Origin: JBLZUR01 sp048565625
Lineage (GTDB): Bacteria > Pseudomonadota > Alphaproteobacteria > Sphingomonadales > Sphingomonadaceae
Assembly: GCF_048565625.1 (NCBI RefSeq)
Contig: NZ_JBLZUR010000002.1
Span: forward strand, 186,001 to 250,000
DNA: 64,000 bases
Direction of reading: 5' to 3'
The first letter of the stretch is position 1, and each line of letters opens with the position of its first letter. Below the pieces are notes generated by a model. That model was not told the origin of the DNA, made no database searches, and was given only the letters and a program-made list of their open reading frames with translations. This document shows positions 49,623 through 57,825 of this stretch, piece by piece. The translations under genes and the position numbers were made by a program.

Positions 49623-50801
49623 TCAGTAGCTCTTTGGAAGGTCGAGCACCTTCTCGGCGATGAAGCTCATGATCAGCTGCTCGGTGATCGGGGCCAGGCG
49701 GGTCAGCGCGCTTTCGCGGTACAGCCGCTCCACGTGATATTCCTTGGCGTAGCCGAAGCCGCCATGCGTCGCGACCGCCTGCCAGGCGGCGTCATGGCAG
49801 GCGCGGGCGGCGAGGAACTTGGCGCTGTTCGCCTCCGCGCCGCAGGGCAGGCCCTGATCGTAGAGGCGCGCGGCCTTCTGGACCATCAGCCAGGCGCTCT
49901 CCAGATACATCCACTTCTCCGCGAGCGGATGCTGGATGCCCTGGTTCATGCCGATCGGACGATCGAAGACGACCCGCTCCTTGGCATAGGTAACGGCGCG
50001 GCGGAGCGCGTCGCGGCCAATGCCGATCGCCTCACAGCCGATCAGGATACGCTCAGGGTTGAGGCTGTGGAGGATGTAGCCGAAGCCCTTGCCCTCCTCT
50101 CCGATGCGGTCCTCATCGGGGATGAACAGGCCGTCGATGAAGATCGCGTTCGAATCGACCGCTTTGCGACCCATCTTCGGGATCAGGTGGACGTCGATCT
50201 TCGACCGGTCGAGATCGGTGTAGAAGATCGTGATGCCGTCGGTCGGCTTCTTGCAATCCTCCAGCTTGGTCGTGCGGGTGAGGAGCATGATCTTGTTCGC
50301 GACCTGCGCGGTGGAGGTCCACACCTTCTGCCCGTTGACGACATAGCCGCCCGGCACCTTTTCGGCGAAGGTCTTGATGCGGGTGGTGTTCAGCCCGGCG
50401 TCCGGCTCGGTAAAGCCGAAGCAGACCTGGTCCTCGCCGGAGACCAGCCGGGGCACCCAGCGCGCCTTCTGCTCATCGGTGCCCTTCACCACGATGGGAT
50501 GCGGCCCGAACAGGTTGATGTGGATGGTGGACGCCGCCGCGAACCCGCCGCCGCAGGACGCGACCTCGTTCATCATGGTCATCGCCTCGGTCACGCCGAG
50601 GCCGGAGCCGCCATATTCCTCCGGCATGGTAATGCCCAGCCAGCCGCCGTCCGCCATCGCGCGGTGGAAGTCGCGCGGGAACTCGCCGGTATTGTCGCGG
50701 TCCAGCCAGTATTCGTCATCGAACGGCGCGCAGACCGCGCGCACGCCCTCACGGATCGCGTCCAGATCCTCGTCGGTCGGCAATGGCCTTGCCTCGCTCA
50801 T
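49623..50801 (-). CDS. Acyl-CoA dehydrogenase
   Basis: A 392-aa flavoprotein: TMPEEYGGSGLGVTEA (N-terminal helix-domain end), VCFGFTEPDAGLNTTRI and VNGQKVWTSTAQVANKI (FAD/substrate regions), and a C-terminal THGGFGYAKEYHVERLYRES segment. It catalyses alpha,beta-dehydrogenation of an acyl-CoA, feeding MaoC/SDR steps. ATG 50801 overlaps the preceding membrane-protein gene by ATGA. The usual general base Glu is not at the standard GG-x-x-E site, so the active base may lie elsewhere, as in isovaleryl-CoA-type enzymes. Confidence 0.9.
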   Translation of the reverse strand: MSEARPLPTDEDLDAIREGVRAVCAPFDDEYWLDRDNTGEFPRDFHRAMADGGWLGITMPEEYGGSGLGVTEAMTMMNEVASCGGGFAAASTIHINLFGPHPIVVKGTDEQKARWVPRLVSGEDQVCFGFTEPDAGLNTTRIKTFAEKVPGGYVVNGQKVWTSTAQVANKIMLLTRTTKLEDCKKPTDGITIFYTDLDRSKIDVHLIPKMGRKAVDSNAIFIDGLFIPDEDRIGEEGKGFGYILHSLNPERILIGCEAIGIGRDALRRAVTYAKERVVFDRPIGMNQGIQHPLAEKWMYLESAWLMVQKAARLYDQGLPCGAEANSAKFLAARACHDAAWQAVATHGGFGYAKEYHVERLYRESALTRLAPITEQLIMSFIAEKVLDLPKSY

Positions 50802-51115
50802 GCTCGCACGCCTCCGATACGCTTGAAGAGTTCCGGTCCCCGCCAGAGCAGCCAGGCGGCGGGAACGATGTTGCCCATCGCACAGGTCAGGATGAACAGG
50901 CCGATGGTGAAGCCCAGCCGCCGCTCGAACGCGTAGACGATCAGCGCGAACAGCAGGAAGCCGCAATAGACGTCGGCCCAGACGAACACGCCCCAGGCGC
51001 GCTGCCAGACATAGAGCTGATCGGCGATCACATCGCCTGTCGCGAAGGCATAGAGCACGAACGCCGTCAGGAAGACGATCACGCCTATGCAGATGATACG
51101 TGCAGTCGCGCTCAT
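50798..51115 (-). CDS. Small three-helix membrane protein, 105 aa
   Basis: Residues 5-25 (IICIGVIVFLTAFVLYAFAT), 45-65 and 70-92 form three hydrophobic helices with WADVYCGFLLFALIVYAFER between them. It starts and ends in ATGA overlaps with its neighbours, so it is co-translated with the CitE-like lyase and the acyl-CoA dehydrogenase. The family is not recognised; similar small helices occur beside acyl-CoA catabolic genes. Function unknown. Confidence 0.7.
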   Translation of the reverse strand: MSATARIICIGVIVFLTAFVLYAFATGDVIADQLYVWQRAWGVFVWADVYCGFLLFALIVYAFERRLGFTIGLFILTCAMGNIVPAAWLLWRGPELFKRIGGVRA

Positions 51116-51987
51116 GCGGCTTCTCCAATGGCGGCGAGCGTCCGGCGTGCGGCCTTGAGATGGGGGATGTCGTACATCTTGCCGTCGATCCCCAGCGTGC
51201 CGGCATCCGGCGCGGCCGCGAACGCGTCCACGATCCGCCGCGCCATCGCGACCTCCGCTTCGGAGGGCGAAAAGCAGTGGTTGATCGTCGCGACCTGATC
51301 GGGGTGGATGGCGATGCGGCCGGTGAATCCGTCGCGGCGCGCCTCGCGGCAGGATTGTTCCAGCCCCTCGGGGTTGCGGAAGTCGGCGTAGAGCGTGTCG
51401 ATCGGGGCCACGCCCGCACTGGCAGCGGCGTAGAGGCACATCGACCGGGCCTGCTGGTAAGGCCGCGTCCAGGCACCGTCGGCCTCCTTGTTGTCGGTCG
51501 CGCCGATCGCGGCGGCGAGATCCTCCGCGCCCCAGGTCAGGCCGACAAGGCGCGGATGGGCGGGTGCGTAGCTGCCCAGCGCGAACATCGCGGCAGGCGT
51601 CTCGGTCGCGACCACGGCGATCTTCACGGTACCGACCGGCATCCCTGCCTTGGCTTCGAGCGCGTCGAGATAATGGCCGATGCGCACAATGTCCTGCGCG
51701 CCGTCCACCTTGGGGATAAGGAGGCCATCGAGACCCGGCTTCACCACGGCGGCGAGGTCGTCGAGCGTCAGCCCGGTATCGAATGGATTAGTCCGCACGA
51801 AGAATGCCCAATCACGCGCCGCCCGATCGTCGAGCAGTTCGGCGACCTGCGCCCGCGCGCGCTCCTTCTGCGAGGGAGCGACGGAGTCCTCTAGGTCGAG
51901 GATCAGCACGTCCGCGCCTACGCCCGAAGCCTTGGCGAACTTACGCTCGCTGTCCCCCGGCACGAACAGCAGCGAGCGGAGCCTCAT
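51112..51987 (-). CDS. HpcH/HpaI-CitE family acyl-CoA lyase
   Basis: A 291-aa TIM-barrel lyase: LRSLLFVPGDSERKFAKA, VLILDLEDSVAPSQKERAR, LLIPKVDGAQDI, IAVVATETPAA and GRIAIHPDQVATIN are typical of the beta subunit of citrate lyase and malyl-CoA/beta-methylmalyl-CoA lyases. It cleaves a 3-hydroxyacyl-CoA by a retro-aldol (Claisen) reaction using Mg2+. It overlaps the MaoC hydratase upstream by ATGA, a pair that is known to act in sequence in malyl/mesaconyl-CoA routes. Confidence 0.88.
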   Translation of the reverse strand: MRLRSLLFVPGDSERKFAKASGVGADVLILDLEDSVAPSQKERARAQVAELLDDRAARDWAFFVRTNPFDTGLTLDDLAAVVKPGLDGLLIPKVDGAQDIVRIGHYLDALEAKAGMPVGTVKIAVVATETPAAMFALGSYAPAHPRLVGLTWGAEDLAAAIGATDNKEADGAWTRPYQQARSMCLYAAASAGVAPIDTLYADFRNPEGLEQSCREARRDGFTGRIAIHPDQVATINHCFSPSEAEVAMARRIVDAFAAAPDAGTLGIDGKMYDIPHLKAARRTLAAIGEAA

Positions 51988-52436
51988 GCCGGTCGCGCCA
52001 TCATCAGCGCCGCGCGGGTGGTGCGGCAGACAACCTCATCACGCTGGTTCAGGCCGACATGCTCGAAGGTAACGATGCCCTGGCCGGGGCGGGAGGCGGA
52101 GGGGCGCAAGGCCTTCACCTCCGTCTCCGACCGGATCGTGTCGCCCGCGAAGACCGGCTTCGGGAACACGGTATCGGTCATGCCCAGATTGGCGACGGTG
52201 GTGCCGAAGGTGGTCTCCTGCACGGTCAGGCCGATGACGAGGCCGAGAGTGAAGATCGAATTCATCAGCGGCCGGCCGAACTCGGTCGTCGCGCAATAGG
52301 CGTGGTCGATGTGGATCGCCGCCGGATTGTAGGTGAGCGAGGAGAACAGCATGTTATCCATGTCGGTGACGGTCCGGCGGATCTCGTGCCGAAACACGCG
52401 GCCGATCTCGAACTCCTCGAAGTAAAGTCCTGGCAC
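51984..52436 (-). CDS. MaoC family dehydratase/hydratase, 150 aa
   Basis: A single hotdog of 150 aa starting PGLYFEEFEIGRVFRH. The catalytic region is SLTYNPAAIHIDHAYCATTEFGRPLMNSI (Asp and His motif), close to mesaconyl-CoA hydratase-like MaoC proteins. GTG start at 52436 directly follows the thiolase stop. It likely hydrates an enoyl-CoA for the adjacent CitE-like lyase. Confidence 0.88.
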   Translation of the reverse strand: MPGLYFEEFEIGRVFRHEIRRTVTDMDNMLFSSLTYNPAAIHIDHAYCATTEFGRPLMNSIFTLGLVIGLTVQETTFGTTVANLGMTDTVFPKPVFAGDTIRSETEVKALRPSASRPGQGIVTFEHVGLNQRDEVVCRTTRAALMMARPA

Positions 52437-53648
52437 TTAATCCGCTCCCTCGTTGAGGCGGCCGAGGATCGAGACCGCCGCGACGCTGTTATACGGCGCA
52501 CCGCCGAGATTGTGAGTGAGGCCGAGGCGGACGTCATCCCGTTGCCGCTCACCCGCGCGGCCGCGCAGCTGGGTGTAGATCTCATAGGCCATGCGCAGCC
52601 CCGACGCGCCGACCGGGTGACCGAAGCATTTCAGGCCCCCGTCGATCTGACAGGGCAGGTCGCCGTCCCGATCGAAGCGCCCGTCGAGCACGTCGAAGGC
52701 GGCGCGCCCCTCGTCGGACAGGCCGAGGTCTTCCATCGTCACAAGTTCCGTGACCGAGAAGCAGTCGTGCACCTCGGTCAACGACAGGTCGCGGCGGGGA
52801 TCGTCGACGCCCGCTTCGGCATAGGCCCGCTTGGCCGCCTCCCGCGTGTTGCGGACCGACGCGCCGTCCCACTCGCTGTACTGCATCTCCCATCCGTTGC
52901 TGGCCGACAGCTGGATCGCCTTGATCGTGACGGGGTTCTTCTGGCCGAGCGCCCTTGCGATTTCCGGCGTGGTGACGATGGCGCAGGCGGCCCCGTCCGA
53001 CACGCCGCAGCAGTCGAAGAGGCCGAGCGGGTCGGCAATCATCGGTGCGCCGAGGATCTTGTCCATGTCCACCGCCTTGCGCAGATGCGCCTTGGCGTTG
53101 AGCGCGCCGTTCTGGTGGCTCTTCCACGAGACATGCGCCATCGCGCGCTTGAGATCACCGGGGTCGAGATCATGCCGCGCGGTATAGGCCCCGGCCAGCT
53201 GCGCGAAGGTACCGGGCGCGGAGCCATAGGGCATCCACAGATCGTTCGCGACGCCCTTCGTACGCAGCGGCAGGCCACCATAGCCAGTGTCCTTCAGCTT
53301 CTCGACCCCGAGGGCGAGCGCCACGTCCACCGCACCGGCCGCGACTGCATAGGTCGCAGCACGCAGCGCCTCGGTGCCGGTCGCGCACATGTTCTCGACG
53401 CGGGAGACCGGGATGTTCTTCAGGCGCAGCGCATGGGCGAGCGGCAGCGCACTGTTGCCGACATTGATGTCGTCGAGGGCATTGCCCATCCACGCCGCCT
53501 CGATCCGCTCGCGCTCGATGCCGGCGTCGGCGATCGCCTCCTCGAACGCCTCGACCATCAACTCGTCGGCACCCTTGTTCCAGTGCTCGCCGAAGGTTGT
53601 GCAGCCCATGCCGATGATCGCGACGCGATCCTTGATGCCGCTTGCCAT
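52437..53648 (-). CDS. Thiolase family protein (HMGCS/DUF35-associated)
   Basis: A 403-aa thiolase-fold protein with active-site Cys88 in RVENMCATGTEALRAA, a His in GLKCFGHPVGASGLRMA and VHDCFSVTELVTMEDLG. The short non-standard thiolase type without the C-terminal CxG motif resembles SCP2-type and archaeal HMG-CoA-pathway thiolases. It lies 1 nt after the HMGCS-DUF35 fusion and probably forms a complex with it, as in archaeal thiolase-HMG-CoA synthase complexes. Direction (condensation or cleavage) is not known. Confidence 0.85.
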   Translation of the reverse strand: MASGIKDRVAIIGMGCTTFGEHWNKGADELMVEAFEEAIADAGIERERIEAAWMGNALDDINVGNSALPLAHALRLKNIPVSRVENMCATGTEALRAATYAVAAGAVDVALALGVEKLKDTGYGGLPLRTKGVANDLWMPYGSAPGTFAQLAGAYTARHDLDPGDLKRAMAHVSWKSHQNGALNAKAHLRKAVDMDKILGAPMIADPLGLFDCCGVSDGAACAIVTTPEIARALGQKNPVTIKAIQLSASNGWEMQYSEWDGASVRNTREAAKRAYAEAGVDDPRRDLSLTEVHDCFSVTELVTMEDLGLSDEGRAAFDVLDGRFDRDGDLPCQIDGGLKCFGHPVGASGLRMAYEIYTQLRGRAGERQRDDVRLGLTHNLGGAPYNSVAAVSILGRLNEGAD

Positions 53649-53649
53649 G

Positions 53650-55074
53650 TCAGTTCTCCAGCACCGGACGTGCCGCCGGTGCAGCCTTCCAGAAATAGGT
53701 ACGGAAGCCGCGCCGCCGGTCGTGCGACTTGATGCGGAAGCGCATCCGCAGCTGGTCGCCGACCCGGAACCCTTCGGCACCCGCGTCGGTCAGCTCCATC
53801 AGCACGCGCGCGCCGTTGTCGAACTGGACCAGGCCGAACCAGAAGGGCGGGTCGGGCGTGTAGTTGAGCCGGTCGGCGGTGACCGACTTCAACGTGGCGG
53901 TCAGGTCCGCCAGCCGCACGTCCTCCATCGCCTCGGGCCCGCTCGCATCCGGGCGGACGGGGACGCGGCTCTTGGGGAACTGGACGTTGCCGGCGGCATC
54001 GCGCCCGCCGACGAACCCCATCGCATCGCGGCCGTGGCGTTCAAGCACGGTCCCTTGCGCCTTCTGCTCGAACTCGGCGCGCATCCCCCAGTCGAGGTCG
54101 ATCGCGCCAGTCAGCGAAAGAAAGCGGGTGTAATCCTGCGTAACGAGCCCGCCGCGCAGCATCTCGGCCACGTCGGCAGAACCCGCCACTTTGCCGGTGA
54201 CCTCGAACAGGAGCGCGTCGCATCCCGATCCGAAGCCCGCGACGAGAACGATGTCGCCGGGCTTCGCAGCGGAGAAGGCGAGGCCCGCGGCGAAGAGCGC
54301 ATGAGCAGCACCAAGGTCGCCGGCGCGGCTTTCAAGGTCGGCGGCGTGGTTGGGGGCGGCGGTGCCGACTGCCCGCGCGAGATCCTTCCACGTCCCGGAC
54401 AGCGGCTCATGGACCGCGGCATGGGCGATCCGGCCGCCATCGATCCCGGCTGCCGCGCAGGCGGCCCGGATCGTTGGTGCCAGGACGGCGGAGACGGCCG
54501 TCTCACGAACGAACCGTTCCTCATAAGCGTAGGGTAAAGGCGACTCGCGGGACGCATAGAGATCGACAAGGTCGTGCGAGAGGCTGGCATGGCCGATCAG
54601 CCGCGCCGCGCCCGTATCGCCCACGCGCACCGCGCCGCCGCCATCGCCAAAGCTGCTATGCGCGGCGCTGCCCGGCTTGGCCGGCCGCTTCTCGCCCGCG
54701 ATCACCACGGTGTCGCCCCCGCCGAGCAGCGCGTCCAAAAGACCGGACACTGCACAGCGCCGCGTCCCCGCAAGGTCGCTGGTGCGGGTGGTTGGCGCTA
54801 GGCCGAGCGCCTCGACCGCAAGGGTGGCATGCGACCGCTCGTAGAAGGGGGCGGAGGTGGAGGCGAAGACGAGTCGATCGAAGGGTGCGCCGACGATCTG
54901 CCGGCCGGCTTCGACTGCCATGGTCACCGGGTCCTCATCCCACCCGGCAAGCGCGCGATAGCCGCCGCCGCGTCCGCCGAGGCCCGCATAGCGCAGCGCC
55001 TTCGATGCCGCCGCCCGCTCGAAACGCAGCAGCGGCAGATAGCCGCCGACTGCCGAGATGAACCTGTCTGTCAT
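53650..55074 (-). CDS. HMG-CoA synthase-like protein fused to a DUF35 OB-fold domain
   Basis: A 474-aa fusion. Residues 1-~320 are a thiolase-superfamily HMGCS/KAS III-like domain, with Cys107 in AGTRRCAVSG as probable nucleophile, SSFGDGGGAVRVG and HEPLSGTWKDLAR. The C-terminal ~110 residues (DRLNYTPDPPFWFGLVQFDNGARV..., shortened) are a DUF35 OB-fold; its Zn-ribbon Cys pairs are not visible. In archaea thiolase, HMGCS and DUF35 make one complex with a shared CoA site. Here two parts are fused and the thiolase is encoded next. Starts near the divergent operator 55125. Confidence 0.82.
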   Translation of the reverse strand: MTDRFISAVGGYLPLLRFERAAASKALRYAGLGGRGGGYRALAGWDEDPVTMAVEAGRQIVGAPFDRLVFASTSAPFYERSHATLAVEALGLAPTTRTSDLAGTRRCAVSGLLDALLGGGDTVVIAGEKRPAKPGSAAHSSFGDGGGAVRVGDTGAARLIGHASLSHDLVDLYASRESPLPYAYEERFVRETAVSAVLAPTIRAACAAAGIDGGRIAHAAVHEPLSGTWKDLARAVGTAAPNHAADLESRAGDLGAAHALFAAGLAFSAAKPGDIVLVAGFGSGCDALLFEVTGKVAGSADVAEMLRGGLVTQDYTRFLSLTGAIDLDWGMRAEFEQKAQGTVLERHGRDAMGFVGGRDAAGNVQFPKSRVPVRPDASGPEAMEDVRLADLTATLKSVTADRLNYTPDPPFWFGLVQFDNGARVLMELTDAGAEGFRVGDQLRMRFRIKSHDRRRGFRTYFWKAAPAARPVLEN

Positions 55075-55103
55075 CCTCAACCCGTTCTGCTGTCCCGCGC
55101 TTG

Positions 55104-55138
55104 TTGACAGGTGCGAACAAGTTTGTAAACAGGTTGAC
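55104..55138. promoter_or_regulatory. Divergent promoter with GTAAAC-N2-GTTGAC operator
   Basis: TTGACA (55104-55109) and TAAACA (55126-55131), spacer 16, face the plus-strand SDR gene. GTAAACAGGTTGAC (55125-55138) overlaps the -10; a second AAC-N2-GTT core (AACAAGTT, 55116-55123) lies just before it. The site can also control the nine-gene minus-strand operon, whose first ATG is at 55074. Confidence 0.65.
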
Positions 55139-55171
55139 GACAATGAGCGCTGTGCGCCGCGGGAGAGATGC

Positions 55172-56056
55172 GTGACCGACGTCTTCAAGGATGATGTGCT
55201 GGCCGGCAAGTCGGTTCTGGTGACCGGCGGCGGATCGGGTCTCGGGCGTGAGATCGCCGGTGCGCTGGCCCGCAAGGGGGCGGTGGTCCATATCTGCGGC
55301 CGGCGTGAGGCTGTGCTGGCGGAAGCGGCGGCGGCGATGCCCGGCGAAGTCCATGCCCATGTCTGCGACATCCGCGATGCCGAGCAGGTCGACGCGATGA
55401 TCGACGCGATCTGGAAGGTCGGGCCGCTGACGGGGCTGCTCAACAACGCGGCCGCCAATTTCATCGCGCCTACCAAGGAACTGTCGCCCCGCGGTTTCCG
55501 CGCGGTGACCTCCACGGTGATGGACGGCAGCTTCCACGTCACGCTGGCCACCGGCAAGCGCTGGATCGCCGAGGGGCTGCCCGGATCGGTGGTCAGCAAC
55601 CTGGTCACCTGGGTGTGGACCGGCTCGGCCTATGTCGTGCCGTCCGCCATGGCCAAAACCGCGCTCCATGCGATGACGATGTCGCTGGCGGTCGAATGGG
55701 GCCGCTACGGCATCCGCCTCAACGCCACCGCGCCGGGACCCTTCCCGACGGAGAGCGCGTGGGAGAAGCTCAGCCCGATTCCCGACGTGCAGTCGAGCGC
55801 GACGCGGCCGGAGACGGTTCCGCTCGGCCGCTATGGCCAGATGAGCGAGTTGGAGAACCTGATCATCTTCCTCTTGTCCGGCGGGTGCGACTACCTGACC
55901 GGTCAAACCATCGCGATCGACGGTGGGCAGCATATCGCCGGCCCCGCCACCTTCGCCGACCTCAACCAGATGACCGACGAGCAATGGCGCGCCGCGCGCG
56001 AGGCCATCCAGCAATCGACCGCGCGCGACAAGGCGCTGCGTGCGACCAAGGACTGA
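55172..56056 (+). CDS. 2,4-dienoyl-CoA reductase-like SDR
   Basis: A 294-aa SDR: VTGGGSGLGREIAGALARKG (cofactor loop), ICGRREAVLAEAA, NNAAANFIAPT, SAMAKTAL (Lys-containing segment where the usual Tyr is replaced) and a GQTIAIDGGQ ending. The missing Tyr and the NNAA-type motif are features of 2,4-dienoyl-CoA reductases. GTG 55172 follows GGGAGAG. It could reduce a dienoyl-CoA from ring opening or dehydrogenation. The acyl-CoA dehydrogenase gene follows 5 nt later. Confidence 0.85.
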   Translation: MTDVFKDDVLAGKSVLVTGGGSGLGREIAGALARKGAVVHICGRREAVLAEAAAAMPGEVHAHVCDIRDAEQVDAMIDAIWKVGPLTGLLNNAAANFIAPTKELSPRGFRAVTSTVMDGSFHVTLATGKRWIAEGLPGSVVSNLVTWVWTGSAYVVPSAMAKTALHAMTMSLAVEWGRYGIRLNATAPGPFPTESAWEKLSPIPDVQSSATRPETVPLGRYGQMSELENLIIFLLSGGCDYLTGQTIAIDGGQHIAGPATFADLNQMTDEQWRAAREAIQQSTARDKALRATKD

Positions 56057-56061
56057 CAGGC

Positions 56062-57252
56062 ATGATCCAACGCACCATCTTCCGCGAAGAACATGAGATG
56101 TGGCGCGAAACCGTGCGCCGTTTCGTCGAGAAGGAGATCGTCCCCTTCCACGCGGAGTGGGAAGAGCAGGGCATCGTGCCCCGCGAGCTCTGGCTGAAGG
56201 CCGGTGAGGCGGGCCTGCTGTGCTGCACCGTACCCGAGGAGTATGGCGGCCTTGGCCTCGACTATCTGTTCGATGTCGTCGTGTTCGAGGAATTGTGGCG
56301 TGTCGGCGCGAGCGGGCCGGGCTTCCTGATCCACACCGATCTGGTCGCGACCTATATCCTGTCCTTCGGGACCGAGGAGCAGAAGCGTCACTGGCTGCCC
56401 AAGATGGTCAGCGGCGAGGCGATCGGCTCGCTCGGGATGACGGAGCCCCATGCCGGCAGCGACCTGAAGGCGGTGCGCACCCGCGCGATCCGCGATCCGC
56501 AGGCGGCCGCCGGTGACAACGACGCCGACTTCATCGTCAACGGGCAGAAGGTGTTCATCTCCAACGGGCAGATGTGCGACCTCATCGTGCTCGCGACCAA
56601 GACGGACAGCGCGGCGGGGGCCAAGGGCGTCACCCTGTTCCTGGTCGATGCGACGACCGAAGGTTTCAAGCGCGGCCGCAACCTCGAAAAGCTCGGCATG
56701 AAGGCGCAGGACACGTCCGAGCTGTTCTTCGAGGACATGCGAGTGCCCGCCTCCGCCATGCTGGGCGAGGAGGGTGCCGGCTTCAAGATCATGATGACCA
56801 AGCTGTCGCAGGAGCGGCTTGCCCAGGCGATCCGTTCGGCCACGGTGACGGAGACGATCATCGATTGGACGGTGGACTACACCGCCGAGCGCAAGGCGTT
56901 CGGTCAGTCGATCGGCGATTTCCAGAACACGCAGTTCGTGCTGGCGGACCTGAAGGCGCGGGCGACGATGGCGCGTGTCTTCACCGACCGCTGCATCGAC
57001 CTGTTCATGGCAGGCCAGCTCGACTCGGTCGATGCGGCGATGCTGAAGATGGTCACCACCGAGCTGCATTGTGAAGCGGCGGACAAGTGCCTGCAGCTCT
57101 TCGGCGGCTGGGGCTATATGTGGGAATATCCGATCTGCCGGGCCTATGCCGACGCGCGCATCGTCAAGATCGCCGGCGGATCGATCGAGATCATGAAGAC
57201 GATCATCGCGCGGGAGATGTTCAAGGGTAAGCTCGCCAAGGCCGCGGCCTGA
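56062..57252 (+). CDS. Acyl-CoA dehydrogenase
   Basis: A 396-aa flavoprotein: TVPEEYGGLGLDYLFD, LGMTEPHAGSDLKAVRT, VNGQKVFISNGQMCDLI, and the catalytic region IAGGSIEIMKTIIAREM (Glu of the GGS-x-EI motif). N-terminal residues are strikingly like those of the gene at 63649 (ETVRRF, LW-x-AAGEAGLL). It dehydrogenates an acyl-CoA such as a ring carboxyl-CoA, like AliB/BadJ, before hydration. It precedes the MarR gene by 94 bp. Confidence 0.93.
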   Translation: MIQRTIFREEHEMWRETVRRFVEKEIVPFHAEWEEQGIVPRELWLKAGEAGLLCCTVPEEYGGLGLDYLFDVVVFEELWRVGASGPGFLIHTDLVATYILSFGTEEQKRHWLPKMVSGEAIGSLGMTEPHAGSDLKAVRTRAIRDPQAAAGDNDADFIVNGQKVFISNGQMCDLIVLATKTDSAAGAKGVTLFLVDATTEGFKRGRNLEKLGMKAQDTSELFFEDMRVPASAMLGEEGAGFKIMMTKLSQERLAQAIRSATVTETIIDWTVDYTAERKAFGQSIGDFQNTQFVLADLKARATMARVFTDRCIDLFMAGQLDSVDAAMLKMVTTELHCEAADKCLQLFGGWGYMWEYPICRAYADARIVKIAGGSIEIMKTIIAREMFKGKLAKAAA

Positions 57253-57346
57253 GAAGCATGGTGTCGGCGCAAGTCGTTCAGATGTGTATGGTTGTTCTGC
57301 GGCGGGCCGCTATGGTGCGGGTCCCCTCGAACTTGCAGGACCCGCC

Positions 57347-57814
57347 GTGCCCAAGGATTTCGCCACCAGTGTTCGCTTCGGCTTTCTCGTCCACGATGTC
57401 TCCCGCCTGCGCCGCATCGTCATCGATCGCGCCCTTAAGCCGGTGGGCATCACGCGTTCGCAATGGTGGGTTCTCTCGTTCCTCGGGCGGCGCGACGGCA
57501 TGACCCAGACCGCGCTCGCCGCCGACCTCGATCTGACCAAGGTCGCCATCGGCGGCCTGCTGGATCGCATGGAAGGGTCGAAGTTCGTCGAGCGGCGGGC
57601 CGATCAGCGCGATGGCCGGATCAAGCGCGTCTACCTGACCAGCGCGGGCGTGAAGTTCCTGGAAAAGATCCGCGCCAATATCGAGGAGGTCGAGACCGAG
57701 ATCCTCGACGGAATCGATGAGGGGGCGCTGCAGACGACGACCGCCACGATGCGCGAGATCAAGCAGAAGCTGCTGGTGATGGCCGGCGGCGATACCGGTG
57801 TTTCGGACGAGTAG
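57347..57814 (+). CDS. MarR family transcriptional regulator (BadR-like)
   Basis: A 155-aa winged-helix regulator starting PKDFATSVRFGFLVHDVSR. The HTH region reads LGRRDGMTQTALAADLDLTKVAIGGLLDRM with wing FVERRADQRDGRIKRVYLT, quoted in pieces. GTG 57347 follows GCAGGA. It lies 11 nt before a BadH-like gene, like badR in Rhodopseudomonas, where BadR represses ring-cleavage genes and responds to 2-ketocyclohexanecarboxyl-CoA. Whether it binds GTAAAC-N2-GTTnAC is a hypothesis. Confidence 0.9.
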   Translation: MPKDFATSVRFGFLVHDVSRLRRIVIDRALKPVGITRSQWWVLSFLGRRDGMTQTALAADLDLTKVAIGGLLDRMEGSKFVERRADQRDGRIKRVYLTSAGVKFLEKIRANIEEVETEILDGIDEGALQTTTATMREIKQKLLVMAGGDTGVSDE

Positions 57815-57825
57815 GGAGATTTCTG

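Noticed and set aside
49191..50936. 581-aa plus-strand frame over the SDR/acyl-CoA dehydrogenase genes
   Set aside because: Antisense to clearly recognisable genes with overlapping starts and stops.
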